NCBI GenBank assembly: GCA_029582165.1
Contig: CM055889.1
Coordinates: 33,395,427-33,459,426, forward strand
Direction: 5' to 3'
DNA from: Portulaca oleracea
Lineage: Eukaryota; Streptophyta; Magnoliopsida; Caryophyllales; Portulacaceae
Length of the DNA stretch: 64,000 bases
Position 1 is the stretch's first letter; each line of letters begins with the position of its first letter. This document shows positions 12,316 through 24,462 of this stretch, piece by piece. A model generated the notes under the pieces. It searched no databases, was not told the DNA's origin, and saw only the letters and a program-made list of their open reading frames with translations. The position numbers and the translations under genes are program-made.

Positions 12316-12551
12316 AAGAAGAAGAAATGATAATAAATAATAAATAATAATAATAATCACATCCTTTTTTGTCATTCTATAGTCCTCATTTAATTCAACC
12401 GCTAATTTTACCGAACATATTCTTTATGAATAGATACTTAAACAGTTATAAGTTATCCGCCAAAATTTAACCGCTATCCGCTATCTAAACTGATATCCGC
12501 TACCCTAACCGCTATCTACTACTGAATTCCCAACTTTTGGTTAACAAGGCC
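11812..12551. mobile_element. Probable foldback element nested in CACTA 1
   Basis: The left arm starts AGCCCTTTTCGGCAAC; the right arm ends with the loose inverse GTTAACAAGGCC. TAA occurs on both sides. Both arms contain GTTTAGATAGC/GCTATC-type words repeated in inverse orientation (for example, GCTATCCGCTATC near 12470). Ends are imperfect, so the boundaries are approximate. Confidence 0.45.
12222..12326. repeat. Compound microsatellite (TAG)n-(AAG)n
   Basis: About 20 TAG units with one interruption (GTGGTAG) run directly into about 13 AAG units. It sits in the middle of the nested foldback element. Confidence 0.95.
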
Positions 12552-13835
12552 TAAGACAATTAAAAAAAACCGAGGTTTAACAGTAAGCCTTGAAATTTGT
12601 CAACAGAGATACATTTGAAGGACCAATTATGCAAAATATCTCAACAGCAACCTCGAACAAGCAAACAAGACACTGAAAGTGATTGCATTAATTACTCAAA
12701 CTTTACAATCCATTGTCCTCTCAATTTTCCCATAACATAGAACAGGGACATGAGATCTAACAAATCACAATGGTAGATGGGATATACAGTCAGAAAAACA
12801 AAAAGTTCAGGCATACTGATAGTGCTATAAAACAGCGCAGAATCCAAGCTCAGGCAAGTACTTATAGAGTCTAAAAAAGCCAACCAGATCAAGGTTTGAG
12901 TTGTTACCATAGTGGCAATGGTAGCTGTTGTGAAATTACGATGGAATGGTGCTTGACTTGCAATTCTTGGCGCTGGAAGGTGTGCAGACCCGAAGCTCTA
13001 GAGCTGGGAGGAGGCAGCCGTGAATGATCGACGTTGGCGCACAGGGGAAGGTCGAGAGATGATTGATGAGAGGGAGAACGGAGATGCACGTCGAGGACGA
13101 CACTGGTGACCGTCGGTGATGGTGCAGGGAAGTGGGCCAGTGACTATAGTCGCCTTTGGGACTCGTCGCTGGTGTGAGAGAGGGAGAAAATTAGGGTGTG
13201 AGGGAGTGTGAGTGAAATTAAAGAAGATGGGGAAAAAGAGGGGTTGTGCTCTCACCCGTGCAACCTCTCGACCTTTGCCCAAAAAAATTGGGAATTTCGA
13301 GCACAGGCTGTGCCTACATTTATATATTTATGATTTTTCAATTTTTTAATATATTTATTATTGTAATCAAGCTTCATCAGACTTAATCACATTGGAGGTG
13401 GTCATCACCTCCATAACCGCTCTGATCCAATACATATAATTGAAGTCAGACCTATTTAGTCGGATTCAGATACAAATTTTATTTTATCTAATTCGGATTG
13501 GATTTTTCTTATTTGCATCGGAGTGGATCGAAGTTGGATTTGACTACCATCCCTAATTTTTTTTTATTTGCATAAGTACTAATTGCCACATTAGTTATAG
13601 TTCATCCGTTTATGGCGAATTATTGCCACGGGTGATATTTCCCGTGGCATGTGATTGCCACGGGTGACATTTTCCCGTGGCATAATTATTTTTTTGCCAC
13701 GGGAGTTGTAGTCCGTGGCATATTTTTACACATCAAATGCACTATTAAATTTTCCCGTGGCAAGACAAAGAAATTGCCACGATTTTAGATTTCCCGTGGC
13801 ATAATTCGTGGCACAAGTGATGATTTTTTGTAGTG

Positions 13836-15477
13836 CCAAAATCCTCGATGTGATTTTACTATTTACATTCCGATCCACGGTTCTACGTGGGTTAATTCCG
13901 ATTCTAACTACCCTAATGATTCGAGTTAGGATCCTGATTTTAACAACGTTGCTCCCAACCGACAATGGCAAACTTCAACCATGTGTCCTCATCCCCCTTT
14001 GTCGTGAACTCCGTTGCTTAACCGGAAGTCATAATCATCCCTTCTCGTTCCTCTTCACCGACTGGCGATGAGCCTGACCTGGGGAAACTAAGGGGATAGG
14101 GGGTGAATGAGAAGCTTCATAACCTCAAGTTGGAGCTCTCGGTCAGGGGCTCGGTGGAAATTAACAAGCCAGAGAGGGTGGAAAGCTGCATGGCTGCACC
14201 CCAGGCCTTAGGAACCGTGAAATTAATCCTTATCTTTTCATCTAATAGCAAGATCAAAAACTAAGCTTCATTACCCAAGACATGATCAATACTGCTATTA
14301 ATTTTCCAAATTATAACTCCAAAATATTTAATTGCGTTGAAAGAGACTTCTCACTTAACTTACAGATAAAATTCACACATGCCTATAACTACCCTCTCAA
14401 CCCACTCAAAATAAGTTTCATCCTTGAAACTCGAATAATGACACACCAACCAAAGCCTCAAACATGAATCAACCTAGTATGTACATGCCAAGACACTAGG
14501 CTCAAGTGAGACTAAACTTTCAACTTCCCAACCTGACCTTGCTTAACGGTTTCCTCATGCACAGTGTTAGTGTTCTCTAATCTATTTTTGGTCAGAACTC
14601 GGCAAAGACGGATTAACCTCGGTCAAACATGCATTCATACTTGAATTTCAGTTATTAAATGGCTAAAGTGTCACCCCAACCTATTTGGTGTCGCCCTTGG
14701 CTTGGTGAGGGCCGCAGGTTACATAGGAGAGGGTTTCACTACTTATTCACTTCACATTTCTTTTTGGTTAGCAAATTTCGAGATAAAACGTGGCCCGTGA
14801 GGGGTTTACTCTCCCAGCGTGGTTCTTTCCATACATATACGAGGTAATTAAGAGACAAGGGGCCGCTAACCACCCATGCCAAACCACGTTGGTGAACCAA
14901 CAGATTTTCCATTTTTCTTCTTTTTATTTCCTTTTTATTCTTTTTTTTATTTACCGGGTTTTTCGGGATCGATACGACCCTCCGAAAAGGGGTTACCCTC
15001 CCAACTCGGGTTTCTCCATTCGTAAAGAAAGTACTTAAGGGGTGTGAGTATCGTCCACTCACACAAATCCTTGTTGGTTTCGCTGGATTAATAAGAGTGA
15101 GAAAAACATGAAAACCAAAGCTAAACTATCTTATCCGAGAACCTTCCAGAGATAGACTTCTAGGTGAAAAAGGTTTGAGGTTACCATTTTACAAAGGTGA
15201 ATCAGGTTGTCGAAGAACAACGACACACCTAAGGACTAGGTTTGGCACGCGCATAATAACTGTTTTCACCTAACTATATCAGCTATCAAATTGGCTAAAG
15301 CATAAAAGAAAGCATAAACGACTCCTGAAGGAGGAAAAACAAAACTTTTTAGGGATTTCGACTAGATTTTTCTCTTTTGTTTACTTTCTAGGCAACAAAA
15401 AGAAACCAAAAGCAACCAAAACCTAAAAACTAGCTACACTACCCCGATAAAAAAATACTCCCCCTCCTCCCCCCTCC
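13836..15477 (-). mobile_element. Decayed retroelement 3' region (Athila/Tat type), no ORF
   Basis: No intact gene is visible. Read on the minus strand, this lies downstream of the hallmark at 15478-15510 and resembles the long 3' untranslated region of Athila/Tat elements. About 14650-15060 contains two similar blocks with the wording 'GGTTTACTCTCCCA(G/A)C... GGTTCTTTCCAT' and 'GGTTACCCTCCCAACTCGGGTTTCTCCAT', a diverged tandem pair of about 180 bp. The 3' LTR that should follow is not found. Confidence 0.4.
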
Positions 15478-16640
15478 CCCCACTTAAACTGCACAATGTC
15501 CTCATTGTGAGGGAAGAGTCTCAAATAGGGGTCAAAACACACAAAAGAAACACACAAAAACAGGAAAAATGGTGGGAGCCCGAGCCCACACAGCTCCAAT
15601 ATCCAGAATAACCAACACAGACACATTGGGGCGCACCACCAAAAGATAAAAATGAGTATGCAACGTAGTATGCACACAAAATAAAGGAAAGAAGGAAAAT
15701 AAAAGAGAAGGGTGGAACGAGCTTACCAGAAGGTCTTCAAAGTAGCAAGACACTAAGCGGTAGGGGTGGAAACGGTGCGGTGCGGTGCGGTTTCGGTGCG
15801 TCGAAGCGGTGCACCGGACGAAACGGTGCGCTAAAACCTTAAACCGAAACCGGAACCGAATCACCCGGTTTTTAAAAACCGGTGCGCCGGCTTTAACGGT
15901 GCGGTTTCACCGGTGAACCGGAACCGCATTAATTTCTATCAACATCAAAAAAATGTCTATTCAATCAAAAAAAGAAAAAAAAAAAGAAGGTTCGGTGTCA
16001 GTTCTTAGTTCTTATTATCTTAGCCCATAAACCCAATGTCCTAATGTTCTTTAATTTTTTTAAAGTTAATTTACACTATTTTTGTATTAATTTTTGGGTA
16101 GAATTTTTTTTTTTAACAAAAATTTATATATATATTTATTTATATTAACGGTTCGGTGCCGGTTTCCCGTCGGTGTGTATATCCCAAACCGGAACCGCCC
16201 CGTTTAGCATCCGATTTTTCCGGTGCGGTGCACCGAAATTTTAAGCCGGTTCGGTGTTACCCGTTTCCGGGTTTTTTTTTTATCCGGTTTCCGGTTTGGT
16301 GTGTCGGTTTTTCTTCCACCCCTACTAAGCAGCGTCCACTAAAAAGGGAAAACAAAGAAACAAAACGTTAAAGAAAAGCAATGCATCCTAGCTACATGCT
16401 TAAAAGGAGAGATATGCTAAAAGAATATTAAAGAGGGTGAAGGGAACTGTACCTAACCTTACGGGCATGACCTAGGAGGTCACGGCCGTGAGGCCCGTTT
16501 TGTGTGAAGCCGGACGAGGTGCTGGAGAGGCTTCACGGCCATGACACTAGTGCATCACGACCGTGAAGAGGGTTCTAGTTGAACTTCAAGGAAAGCTTTC
16601 TGGGGCCTCACGGGCGTGACTGAGAGGCCCTAAACGTATT
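15478..16640 (-). mobile_element. Athila/Tat-type internal fragment with palindromic words
   Basis: On the minus strand, ACAATGAGGACATTGTGCAG followed by TTTAAGTGGGGGGAGG (15478-15510) is the block seen near the end of Athila/Tat-type internal regions. Further upstream on that strand (16465-16640) are repeated CACGGCCGTGA-type dyads (TCACGGCCGTGAG, CACGACCGTGA, CACGGGCGTGAC), as in LTRs of this class. The fragment is split by the hAT MITE at 15761-16324. No ORF is recognised. Confidence 0.45.
15761..16324. mobile_element. hAT MITE with CGGTGC word arrays
   Basis: Termini are TAGGGGTGG and CCACCCCTA, exact inverse, flanked by an 8-bp duplication with one mismatch (CTAAGCGG at 15753-15760, CTAAGCAG at 16325-16332). 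Both arms are crowded with GGTGCGGT / ACCGGAACCG words in both orientations around an AT-rich centre. No ORF is meaningful. Confidence 0.85.
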
Positions 16641-16645
16641 AGGTC

Positions 16646-18034
16646 TGTGTACCGCAAGTGTACGGGTCTGTGTAGTAATAAAATATCGTTCTCTCTCAGG
16701 GATTTGTGTTTAACTTCGCACTGAACTAGTTCACTACAAAGGATGCTAGGTCGATCAAAGGGTTGTGGTAATGATTCAGAAAACTAAACTAAGAAAGCAG
16801 GAATTTTTAGGGTTTTAACAGATAATTAAAAGCGTTCAGAGGAGTCAACTTTACTCAATCAATAAATTAATCAACAATCCCAGTGTAAAGTGATAAAAAG
16901 ATTCGGAGTCTATAATCTTTCTAGGGCCTTTCACATCAACCTTTCGATTCGAAGTAAGTTACAGTGATTAAACTAAACATCCTATTTTCATGGCTATTTA
17001 GTCTAATCAAAGATGGGAACTTATTATAATTGACCCTAAGCAAGAAACCATTATTTCTAACTGTCTTCTAGCCTATTCAATCTTCGTTTTTCCAATTCAA
17101 GATTCAAACTTTCGTCATATTATCAAGAATTTAATATTAAGTTAAAGGCGGTTAGTTAGGTTTTACTATGACAGATTAATTACGAAGACTAATCGAATAA
17201 AAGGAATAACTTCACACCGAGACTGTATTCATAATCAATCAAAAGACATTGAGTTTATCCGCCAAAGGGAATTGGCTACTCATAATGCTAGAAATAAACA
17301 AAACACAAACTGAATGTAAATTGGAAAACATAGAGAAAATAGAAATAACGGGTGTTTGATGTAGTGGAATCGATCTGTTCGTGTCATTCGAATCGATCTT
17401 CTTCGTATCCTTCAATCACTTACAATAATCTAAACTACCAAACTTTAATGAAAAGAAACTATCTAAGAACTACCCTAAAAAGCTCTCTAAAATCTTCGAT
17501 GAAACTTCGATCAAAATTCGCTCCCTTGAATGACTGGCGGAAGACTTCTTTTCTAGGGGACGGTTAGGGCATTAGGCGCTGGCATCGCTTTCCTGGGCGC
17601 TGGCAGCGTCTAGCCCAAATTTCCAAAATCTCTGCCTCCGCACGCTGGCAGCCCTTGAAAAACACTGGTAGCGCTTGAACTTTTCTTCAGCACCCGTTCT
17701 CCTTGCCAGAGGCGCTGGCAGCGTCCCTATGGGCGTTGGCAGCGTCTCCAATATCCGCCCAAAATATTGGGCCGGACCTTGGCTGTTGGGCCACTCTTCC
17801 TTCAATCTTCTTCTCTTTCAACTTTCTTTTTAATTTCTTCATATTTTCTCCCCCTTTTCCATCAAATCTTCATGCTTTTAGGTGTATTTCCAATATTCCC
17901 TAAAAAATGCACCAATCTCGCAACCAAGTGAAGAAAACACAGAAATTGGTAAAAAAATATGCAATTCCAGGTATAAAAAGCATGAAATACATGTGTTTGA
18001 GCCCTAGAGAATACTATATAAAAATCACTTATCA
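16646..18034 (-). mobile_element. Athila-type 3' LTR
   Basis: Read on the minus strand it starts TGATAAGTGATTTTTATATA and ends GTACACTTGCGGTACACA (TG...CA). It is preceded on that strand by a purine-rich GCATGGAGGAATT, which is a polypurine tract. The same start and end wording occurs in the solo LTR at 53414-54847. Between 17577 and 17760 it carries at least five variants of GCGCTGGCAGCG. The matching 5' LTR is not in the window, and there is no target duplication around this copy, consistent with an element broken on its 5' side. Confidence 0.75.
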
Positions 18035-20159
18035 AATTCCTCCATGCTTAACTCTTGCTTGCCCCCAAGCAAGTTAGAATCAAAACAGGAGAAAGGGCTC
18101 ATACAGGAAAAACGGGACCAAGGAAGGAAGAGAAGAGACAGGAGTTTTCGATAGGGTTAAGGAGAACAAAATTAAACACCCCCTCAGGCTAACCAATCAA
18201 ACACATCAGTTCAACAAGCAAACACTAAGATCAATCTGGAAGAGAACAAAATTCACTTCAAAATAGATAAGATTGAAGTTTTCGAAACCAAAGGAAGAGA
18301 ACAAGTACTTCAGATGTACAAATTCTCCAACAGTCTCAAGAATAATGCAAATATGCGCAGTTAGTTATGGGCGTAAGCCAGTCAAAAGAGTAAACCTCGC
18401 TTTATGGAAGAATATGAACACTCAAACACTCAAATTTGAATATGTATATGAGTTTTTCTCATACTCAGACCAAAAGAAACAATCTACCATAAGCTTGGTA
18501 AGAATCTCGCTCTCCACTACTGGTATGCAATGCACAAGTGACAATCAAGAGGGCTTTTTGGGGTTCTAACGAGGCTTAGGTTAGGGGAAAGGAGCGGTAA
18601 AATTTAGGTATGAGGAGCTAGGAGCCATGCTTGGATTGATTTTCAATAAAGAACTGCTCTCAATCTCACTTCTTGCTTAATTATGCAAGGAACTCACTTT
18701 TCTCCCTCATTGATATCAAATACCTCATCTAACTTTACAACCAGGTCAAAAGCTTTCAGAACTTCTAAATTGAATCTCCCTATTCACCCTTTTCTTTTTG
18801 GAACCCTTTTTATTTTTTCTTTTTATTTTTTTTATTTTACTACTTCTCTTTTTGGTGAGAAGAAAAACATGGAAATATAACTTTGACCTCAATATGTTAT
18901 GCGAACAACACAACCAATCATTGATTAACCAAAAAATGGGAAATTCAGCTTATTAAATTTATAACAGTGATCACAATCACTCCCCATCTCTTCACTTTCA
19001 TTCAAAATACACAAACCCAATTCTTCCCTTCAAAAATAACAAACTCTCACACATCCAAGCAAGGCAAAGGATAGGAATTATTATAGGCCAAGGCTTGTAT
19101 CGTCAGGGTTCAATCATAAAAGAGGGATAAACAAACGCTAGGGATGGCAAAAAGAACGGTAATTATAATGTGAGGGAGGTTGTTTGGCTATGTAGTTTAA
19201 CAAAATAAAAATGAATGCCTCAATCACTTTGTCACAGCGTGCAATGCAAATATGTAGTCTTAAGTAAGATGTAAAGCAAGTTCTAGAGATGCAACTAATG
19301 GTGGCGTCACTCAAGGAATAAAGGAATTGATAAAAATGATCAATTCATGCTTTTGGTTATGTGGACTCACGGGATAGGGCTCAATCAACTAAACCTAGCC
19401 CAATGATTTGCGGCACGCATATTTACACTTACTAAGATAGTCAAAGCAGTTAAGCACACTATTCATAACTTGACTCAAAATCAAAAGATTTGAAGAAAAC
19501 AGTTTCAAAAACTTTTAAGTTCTCATCCAGACTTTTCTAAGCGAAGCAAGGTAAACTGAAAGTAAGATTGGTTTACAAATCATCACCGAAGGTGTTCCAG
19601 ATTATTAATCCTAATCCTATCTTATATTTATTTGGTTTTTCTTGTCTTTTCTAATTTTTTGGGGCTTTTTCTAATTTCTATTTTTTTTTTGGATTTTGGA
19701 ATAAGGTGAATGCAAAAGGAAGAAAAGGAGAAAGAAAACAAACTAAGAAAAGAAAGGTAAGAAAAATCTAACATGCTCTAACTAATGAAATCTAGGTGAA
19801 TGCAATCCTAAAACTAGAAGGAAAAATAAGAAGAAAACTTAGAAAGGAAAACTAAAAACAATCAAAGAAACACACAAACTAAAAGCTTCAAACAAAAGAA
19901 AACACACTAAAAAGAAAAAAAGAAAAAAATCAAACTAGAAACACAAAAAAACAAAAGATTCACACTAAAAATTGAAAATTAAGCATGAAACAAGAAAAAG
20001 AAAGACGAAAATAAGAGAAAATAAACGAAAAATTAGAAAAATAAAGAGAGATAAAAAGAAATATTCACAAAGTGGATATATAACCCTCCCATGCTTAAGA
20101 CACTGCATTGTCCTCAATGTAGAAGACAATGGTGGAGAGGGTAAAAGTGGAGCAAAGGA
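18035..20159 (-). mobile_element. 3' untranslated region of the Athila-type element
   Basis: This is a 2-kb, AG/AT-rich, gene-free stretch between the ORF remnant at 20160-21176 and the LTR at 16646-18034. On the minus strand it starts with the block ATTGAGGACAATGCAGTG ... TTAAGCATGGGAGG (20084-20120) and ends with a second TTAAGCATGGAGGAATT beside the LTR. Long untranslated regions at this place are usual for Athila-type elements. Confidence 0.6.
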
Positions 20160-21176
20160 TCAGTCATCCTTGCTCGATGGGGATGGGGCGGTTTGGTTTG
20201 GAGGTGGTGGAGGTAAGGATTGGTCAAACATGGCCTGAATAAGGCTAGAAAGATGGGCGATCGACTCATCAAGGCGTATCAAAAGCCCATCAGAGTGGTT
20301 CCTCGACTCAATTAGATACTCCTGCAAATCATTCACACGGCTCTCGGTCCGGTTAATTGCTATCTAGAGGTCGCGGTATCACGCCTCATGATCTATAGGA
20401 GGTTGTTGGGGTTGAGGGTTAGGCTGAGGTTGGGGCGCATGCTGCTGTTGGGGCTCGACATCGGGGAGAGGCGGCATCCAAAGTAAGTTTGCTTCGTTCT
20501 AAGGGGAAAGGTGAGGGTGAGGCAAAGGAAACCTAACATTGTTAGGGTAAATCCACAGACAACGGAGGTCACTGTCGAATTTGCACATGTTAAAGGAACT
20601 ACGCTGGTCTCCATCTAAAAACATGTTACCAGAAACACGGTCAGGGGCGACCATCGTCGGTTTAAAACCAGATTGGCACACTAAGTGTGTGACATCTCTA
20701 CCTATGGCTATCCCTTTGGTGGATAAGGTAACAAGTCGTGAAAGGTGCGATGCAAACATGGCGGCTGGGTCAGCAAGGTTATCGGCATCAAGCATAGCAT
20801 GCAACATGTAGCAATCAGCTTTGGTAGCCTTGTTTAAACTACCGGGTCTCCCAAAAATGCCGCATGAGAGGATGCGGTGTGCATACCTCAAAGCAGGGTT
20901 CCTAATGAGGGAAGAAGTGGAGTTGCTAGGGTCCCAATTATCGACACCAGCTATCCAACGAAAGAAACCCTTCCCATCCCAGTTCACAAGAATAAGGTGT
21001 GGGTCTCTACATATGCGCTCGGGTAGACCAAAAGCACGAGCAAATTCAGAAACAGTCATCTGCCTAGTCGCACCAAGAAGTTGAAAACGAATGAGTCCAT
21101 CCCTTCCATGGAGGTTCACCTCAAGAGTGCTCAAAAATTCCAAAGTGATTCCCTTAGAGGTCGGCTCACCAAGCCT
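20160..21176 (-). pseudogene. Athila ORF / putative plant transposon protein (Transposase_32-like), decayed
   Basis: The minus-strand frame starts without a start codon (RLGEPTSKGITLEFLSTLEV) and runs to TGA at 20160-20162. The LEFLSTLEV and MTVSEFARAFGLPER motifs are characteristic of the Athila ORF found in plant gypsy elements. The longest open part (21143-20499) has 214 residues. After it come a TAG, a Pro/Gln-rich linker, TGA and TAG stops, then a coiled-coil-like tail (RVNDLQEYLIESRNHSDG). Three in-frame stops and a missing N-terminus make it non-functional. Just 5' of it on that strand, a TGA blocks the frame. Confidence 0.75.
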
Positions 21177-21189
21177 AGCTATATAATAT

Positions 21190-21852
21190 CATCAAAGGTG
21201 AGTCGATTTTTATTTATTAATCAAGATAATCAACTTTCGAGCATAAATGGGCCCTTCCACTTGGGCTAACCAAAATGTCTTTGAGTTAATTATATTAATT
21301 AATAAATAATCTTTTTCTCAACCCAATGAATTTTATATGGACTAGAACAAAACCTCCTAACTAGGGTCGACTTTTTACAAAAGACAAGAAAAGGGGAGGG
21401 ATACACATAGCACATAGCATACACATGGAAGGATATCCTAAACCAAGGCTCTAAATTCATGGACTTTTATGGTTGGGTATATAGCCTACCGCATGCCTTC
21501 GCCCCGGTTCTTCATACCATAAGGTAAGCAGTTAGGGTATTTCTCAAAGAACTTCAAGGAAGCTCTCGGAGTGTGACATCGGGAGAGGAGCGACCAAATG
21601 CTTAGAGATGTAGAGTTCATCCCCATAGTAGTGGCCTCCCGCTCTCAAGGGAAATCTTAGGTAACTTAAACTGTCGCCTTTGTGCTAACGTGTCAAAAGA
21701 CCCGATTAGTGGCCTGGTATGCAAGGGATGCCTAAAAGGATAATAAAGCCGCGAAATAAATTAACTTCTCCCTTTTACACTTTCAAATCAATTTGATTTT
21801 TTCAAGTTTCACCCTCTTTTTAAAGTTTAAGTCCCCAGTGGAGTCGCCAATC
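21190..21852 (-). mobile_element. PBS and untranslated leader of an Ogre/Tat-type element
   Basis: Directly beside the LTR, the minus strand reads GATTGGCGACTCCACTGGGG (21831-21852), the primer-site block typical of Tat/Ogre-like gypsy elements. About 640 bp of leader without an ORF follows, and then the sequence joins the Athila-type ORF remnant. The junction near 21180-21200 probably marks a nested insertion or recombination rather than one original element. Confidence 0.65.
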
Positions 21853-23481
21853 TGTAGGTACACCCGGGAAATGAGGCGGAACCTCTTTCCGCGTGATGCG
21901 CTACTTAAGTGATCGGGAGCCGACTAAGGTTGTTTAATCCTTAAATAAGGATATTTTTATTTTGCGAAATTCTTTTTCGGGGTGATGAAACTTTATTTAT
22001 TTACAAATCGTTTTTATTATTATTTAAATTATTCGAAATTGCACAAAATAAGTTAATAATAATTCAATCCCAATCCAAAACACTCAATTTAGGCTCGGGA
22101 AGGAAAAAGTGGGCCGCCAGAACCCATTAAAACCCGCCTGGGTTTTAATGGATTCTGGGCTGGGTCTTTTTCCTCCTCGGCCCAGAGAGAAGTGGATTGA
22201 AATTGATAAAACCCGCCTGGGTTATCTCAACTTCTAGTCCATTGCTCTCGGGCCTAGCTTTGAATTGGTGGTGGATATGAATTAAATCATTTTTTAAAGT
22301 TATTTTTATGCAAAAACCGAACATTTTAAATAATTAAACGAATTTACAAAATTTTTAAAGAGCCGCCAGCCGATTTAAGGAAATCGACAAACCATAAAAA
22401 AAGAAAGACTCGGGTCTACGAACCCGATTTCTAGATTCGGGGGAAAGGTTACGAATTCGAGAGTTATAAGAACTCTCGAATCCGCCTGTTATAAAACAGA
22501 CTCTACTAAAATCAACATTGAAAAGAAAGAGAGCGGGGAGAAGTTTGATTATTTCGCGGAATTTATTATTCAAATCATGCAATATAAAACAAATGCGGTT
22601 TTATTTTACAAAATGTGCAAGCACGGTATTAAATAAAGAATTACATGATTAAACACAATACGCTAAATAAAGAAATCGAACCTCGCTTAGGATGTAGTGA
22701 TGATGACCTTGATCCTTTGAGTTGCCCCCCTCTTGACTTGAATCTTAGATGAGATGATGTGAATGGCTAGAAAAAGGTAGTATATGGATGTTTGTATGGT
22801 GGTGACGAATGTGATTATAAGAGGATTAGATGTGTATGTGGATGATGAGATTTTGGGAGAATGGAGGTATAATATAATGGAAATGAGAGTAATAGAATGT
22901 GAGTATAATGATGGTGATTTTTGTGAGAGTTGTTGATGGGAATTGTTGATAGTAGTTGATGAGATGAAGGTGGAATGGAGGGGGTATTTATAGGTGAGGG
23001 AGTGTGAGTTTTGGAGGGAAGTCGTGGGGAGCATACCCCATAAATCATGCCATCAGAGTCCAAAACCCAGGCGGGTTTTGGGTGGTCAAGGGGAAGGTCA
23101 ACCACGTGGGGCTATGATCAAGGGATCACGCATGCATGCAGATTTTGGCGCTAAAAAGCTTAAAACCCAGGCGGGTTTTGATAATATTATCACGCGGATC
23201 AATGACGTGGATTGAAACGACGTCGCCTGCTACTCCGCTCAAAACCTAGGCGGGTTTTGATCTTTTCTAGGACGAGGCGCGCGACTGGGCCTATTTCTGC
23301 ATGGGCTTGTTCAATAACAGTTAAAATCCCAGTGGGTTTTAACAATTATTTGCAGCTTGTTTATTTTCCTTGGGCTCAGTTTATTGATCCTTTGGGCCCA
23401 ATGACCCGTTTCATTTGGCCCATCTGTCTTGTATATTTTTGATGAGTCGGGCTTATACCGGTATAAAATCCGGTGTCTACA
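21853..23481 (-). mobile_element. Ogre/Tat-type 5' LTR (1629 bp)
   Basis: It begins TGTAGGTACACCCGGG and ends CCGGTGTCTACA on the plus strand; on the minus strand it starts TGTAGACACCGG, and a primer-binding block follows the other end. It contains at least six variants of a palindrome-like word AAACCCAGGCGGGTTT, in both orientations (22129-22150, 22209-22225, 23060-23077, 23163-23178, 23240-23258, 23326-23340). No second LTR of this family was found in the window. The ORF at 22687-23105 is low-complexity Ser/Ile/His and not a gene. Confidence 0.75.
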
Positions 23482-24243
23482 AGGGCAAATGAGATATTAT
23501 TGTTGTTCTAAGGAGCAATAAAACTCAAGTGCTCGCTAATCAGCCTTTCTTCTAATATTTGAAGGGAAGACAAGTTGGTAGACCGTGAAAATAACCTGAA
23601 AGTCAAGTCAATGCTAGAAGCCTAGAATAGAACATGATGTTGTTCTTGGTCCAGTTATAAGTAAACAAGTAACTAGTTGAAATAGTGATATCCTAGTATT
23701 TCTGTATCTATAGCCTGTGTGAGCTGAGACCCAATGTAGTTTTCTGGCAATGACATTATTTATTCTCAAGATTATACAACCAAGTCACATATTCTTCTAT
23801 GCTTATTTTTTCTTATTCTAATTTCTGTCAACAACAGACATCCCTCTCCCTTGGGACAAACTGCAACTCTGTAATAGTGAAGCTAAAAATTCAGTACATC
23901 TCAAGATATGTACTACAATACTGCCTACCACCATAAAATAAATGGGAGGATCGTTCAGGATGATTTAGAGAATGTAAATTAAGTAATGCCCGCTCACTCT
24001 GGTTGGCAAACAATTTTTCGTCAAGAAGAGGAAATTGTCAAAGAAATTTCATGACCAAGTTTCTGACTTTTGTGGTGATTTTGTGATTGACTGTAGAACT
24101 ATATTGTGGTCTTCCCTTCCGGTAGCATGAAAGATATCGATAGGGTACCCCTTCAACTTGTGTGGGGCAATTCCCATATATATAACTGAAAGTTAACTTA
24201 GTAATTATTGGTTCACGAATCATGAGAGTGTCAATTTACTAAA
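23482..24243. other. Gene-free stretch
   Basis: I see no gene, repeat family or RNA gene here. It is ordinary AT-rich intergenic sequence. Confidence 0.5.
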
Positions 24244-24245
24244 TA

Positions 24246-24460
24246 CTCCCTCCATCCCAAATTAATTGACACTTTGACAAAATTTTGACCGTAAATTACT
24301 CACAAATCACAATGAGTCACAATATGAAATTGACGTCATTAAAAAGATAATTTACTAAACATTACGATGGAGGTAATTTTATTTTGAAACTCATTATAAT
24401 TTGTGAATAATTAACGGTCAAAATTTAGTCAAAATGTCAATTAATTTGGGACGGAGGGAG
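24246..24460. mobile_element. Stowaway MITE (215 bp)
   Basis: Ends are CTCCCTCCATCCCAAATTAA and the inverse TTAATTTGGGACGGAGGGAG, flanked by TA on each side (24244-24245, 24461-24462). It is a classic Stowaway/Tc1-mariner MITE with no coding capacity. Confidence 0.93.
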
Positions 24461-24462
24461 TA

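Larger units (their letters stand above)
8487..13835. mobile_element. CACTA (En/Spm) element 1, non-autonomous, 5.35 kb
   Basis: It begins CACTACAAAAAAGCATCACT at 8487 and ends with the inverted TTTTTTGTAGTG at 13835. It is flanked by the 3-bp duplication CCA (8484-8486 and 13836-13838), diagnostic of CACTA elements. Subterminal regions (8500-8960 and 13615-13830) are packed with both orientations of the word GTGGCA/TGCCAC(G), which in this superfamily are transposase-binding repeats. I find no TNP2 or TNPA-like transposase ORF, so it would need help in trans. The interior holds GC-rich blocks (11250-11690, 12930-13290), microsatellites and a nested foldback element. The long open frames in the GC-rich blocks read Pro/Ser/Arg or Gly and are not recognised. 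Confidence 0.93.

Noticed and set aside
22687..23105. Ser/Ile/His-rich reverse frames as small secreted proteins
   Set aside because: They lie in the middle of the LTR at 21853-23481 and reflect TG/GA-rich sequence.
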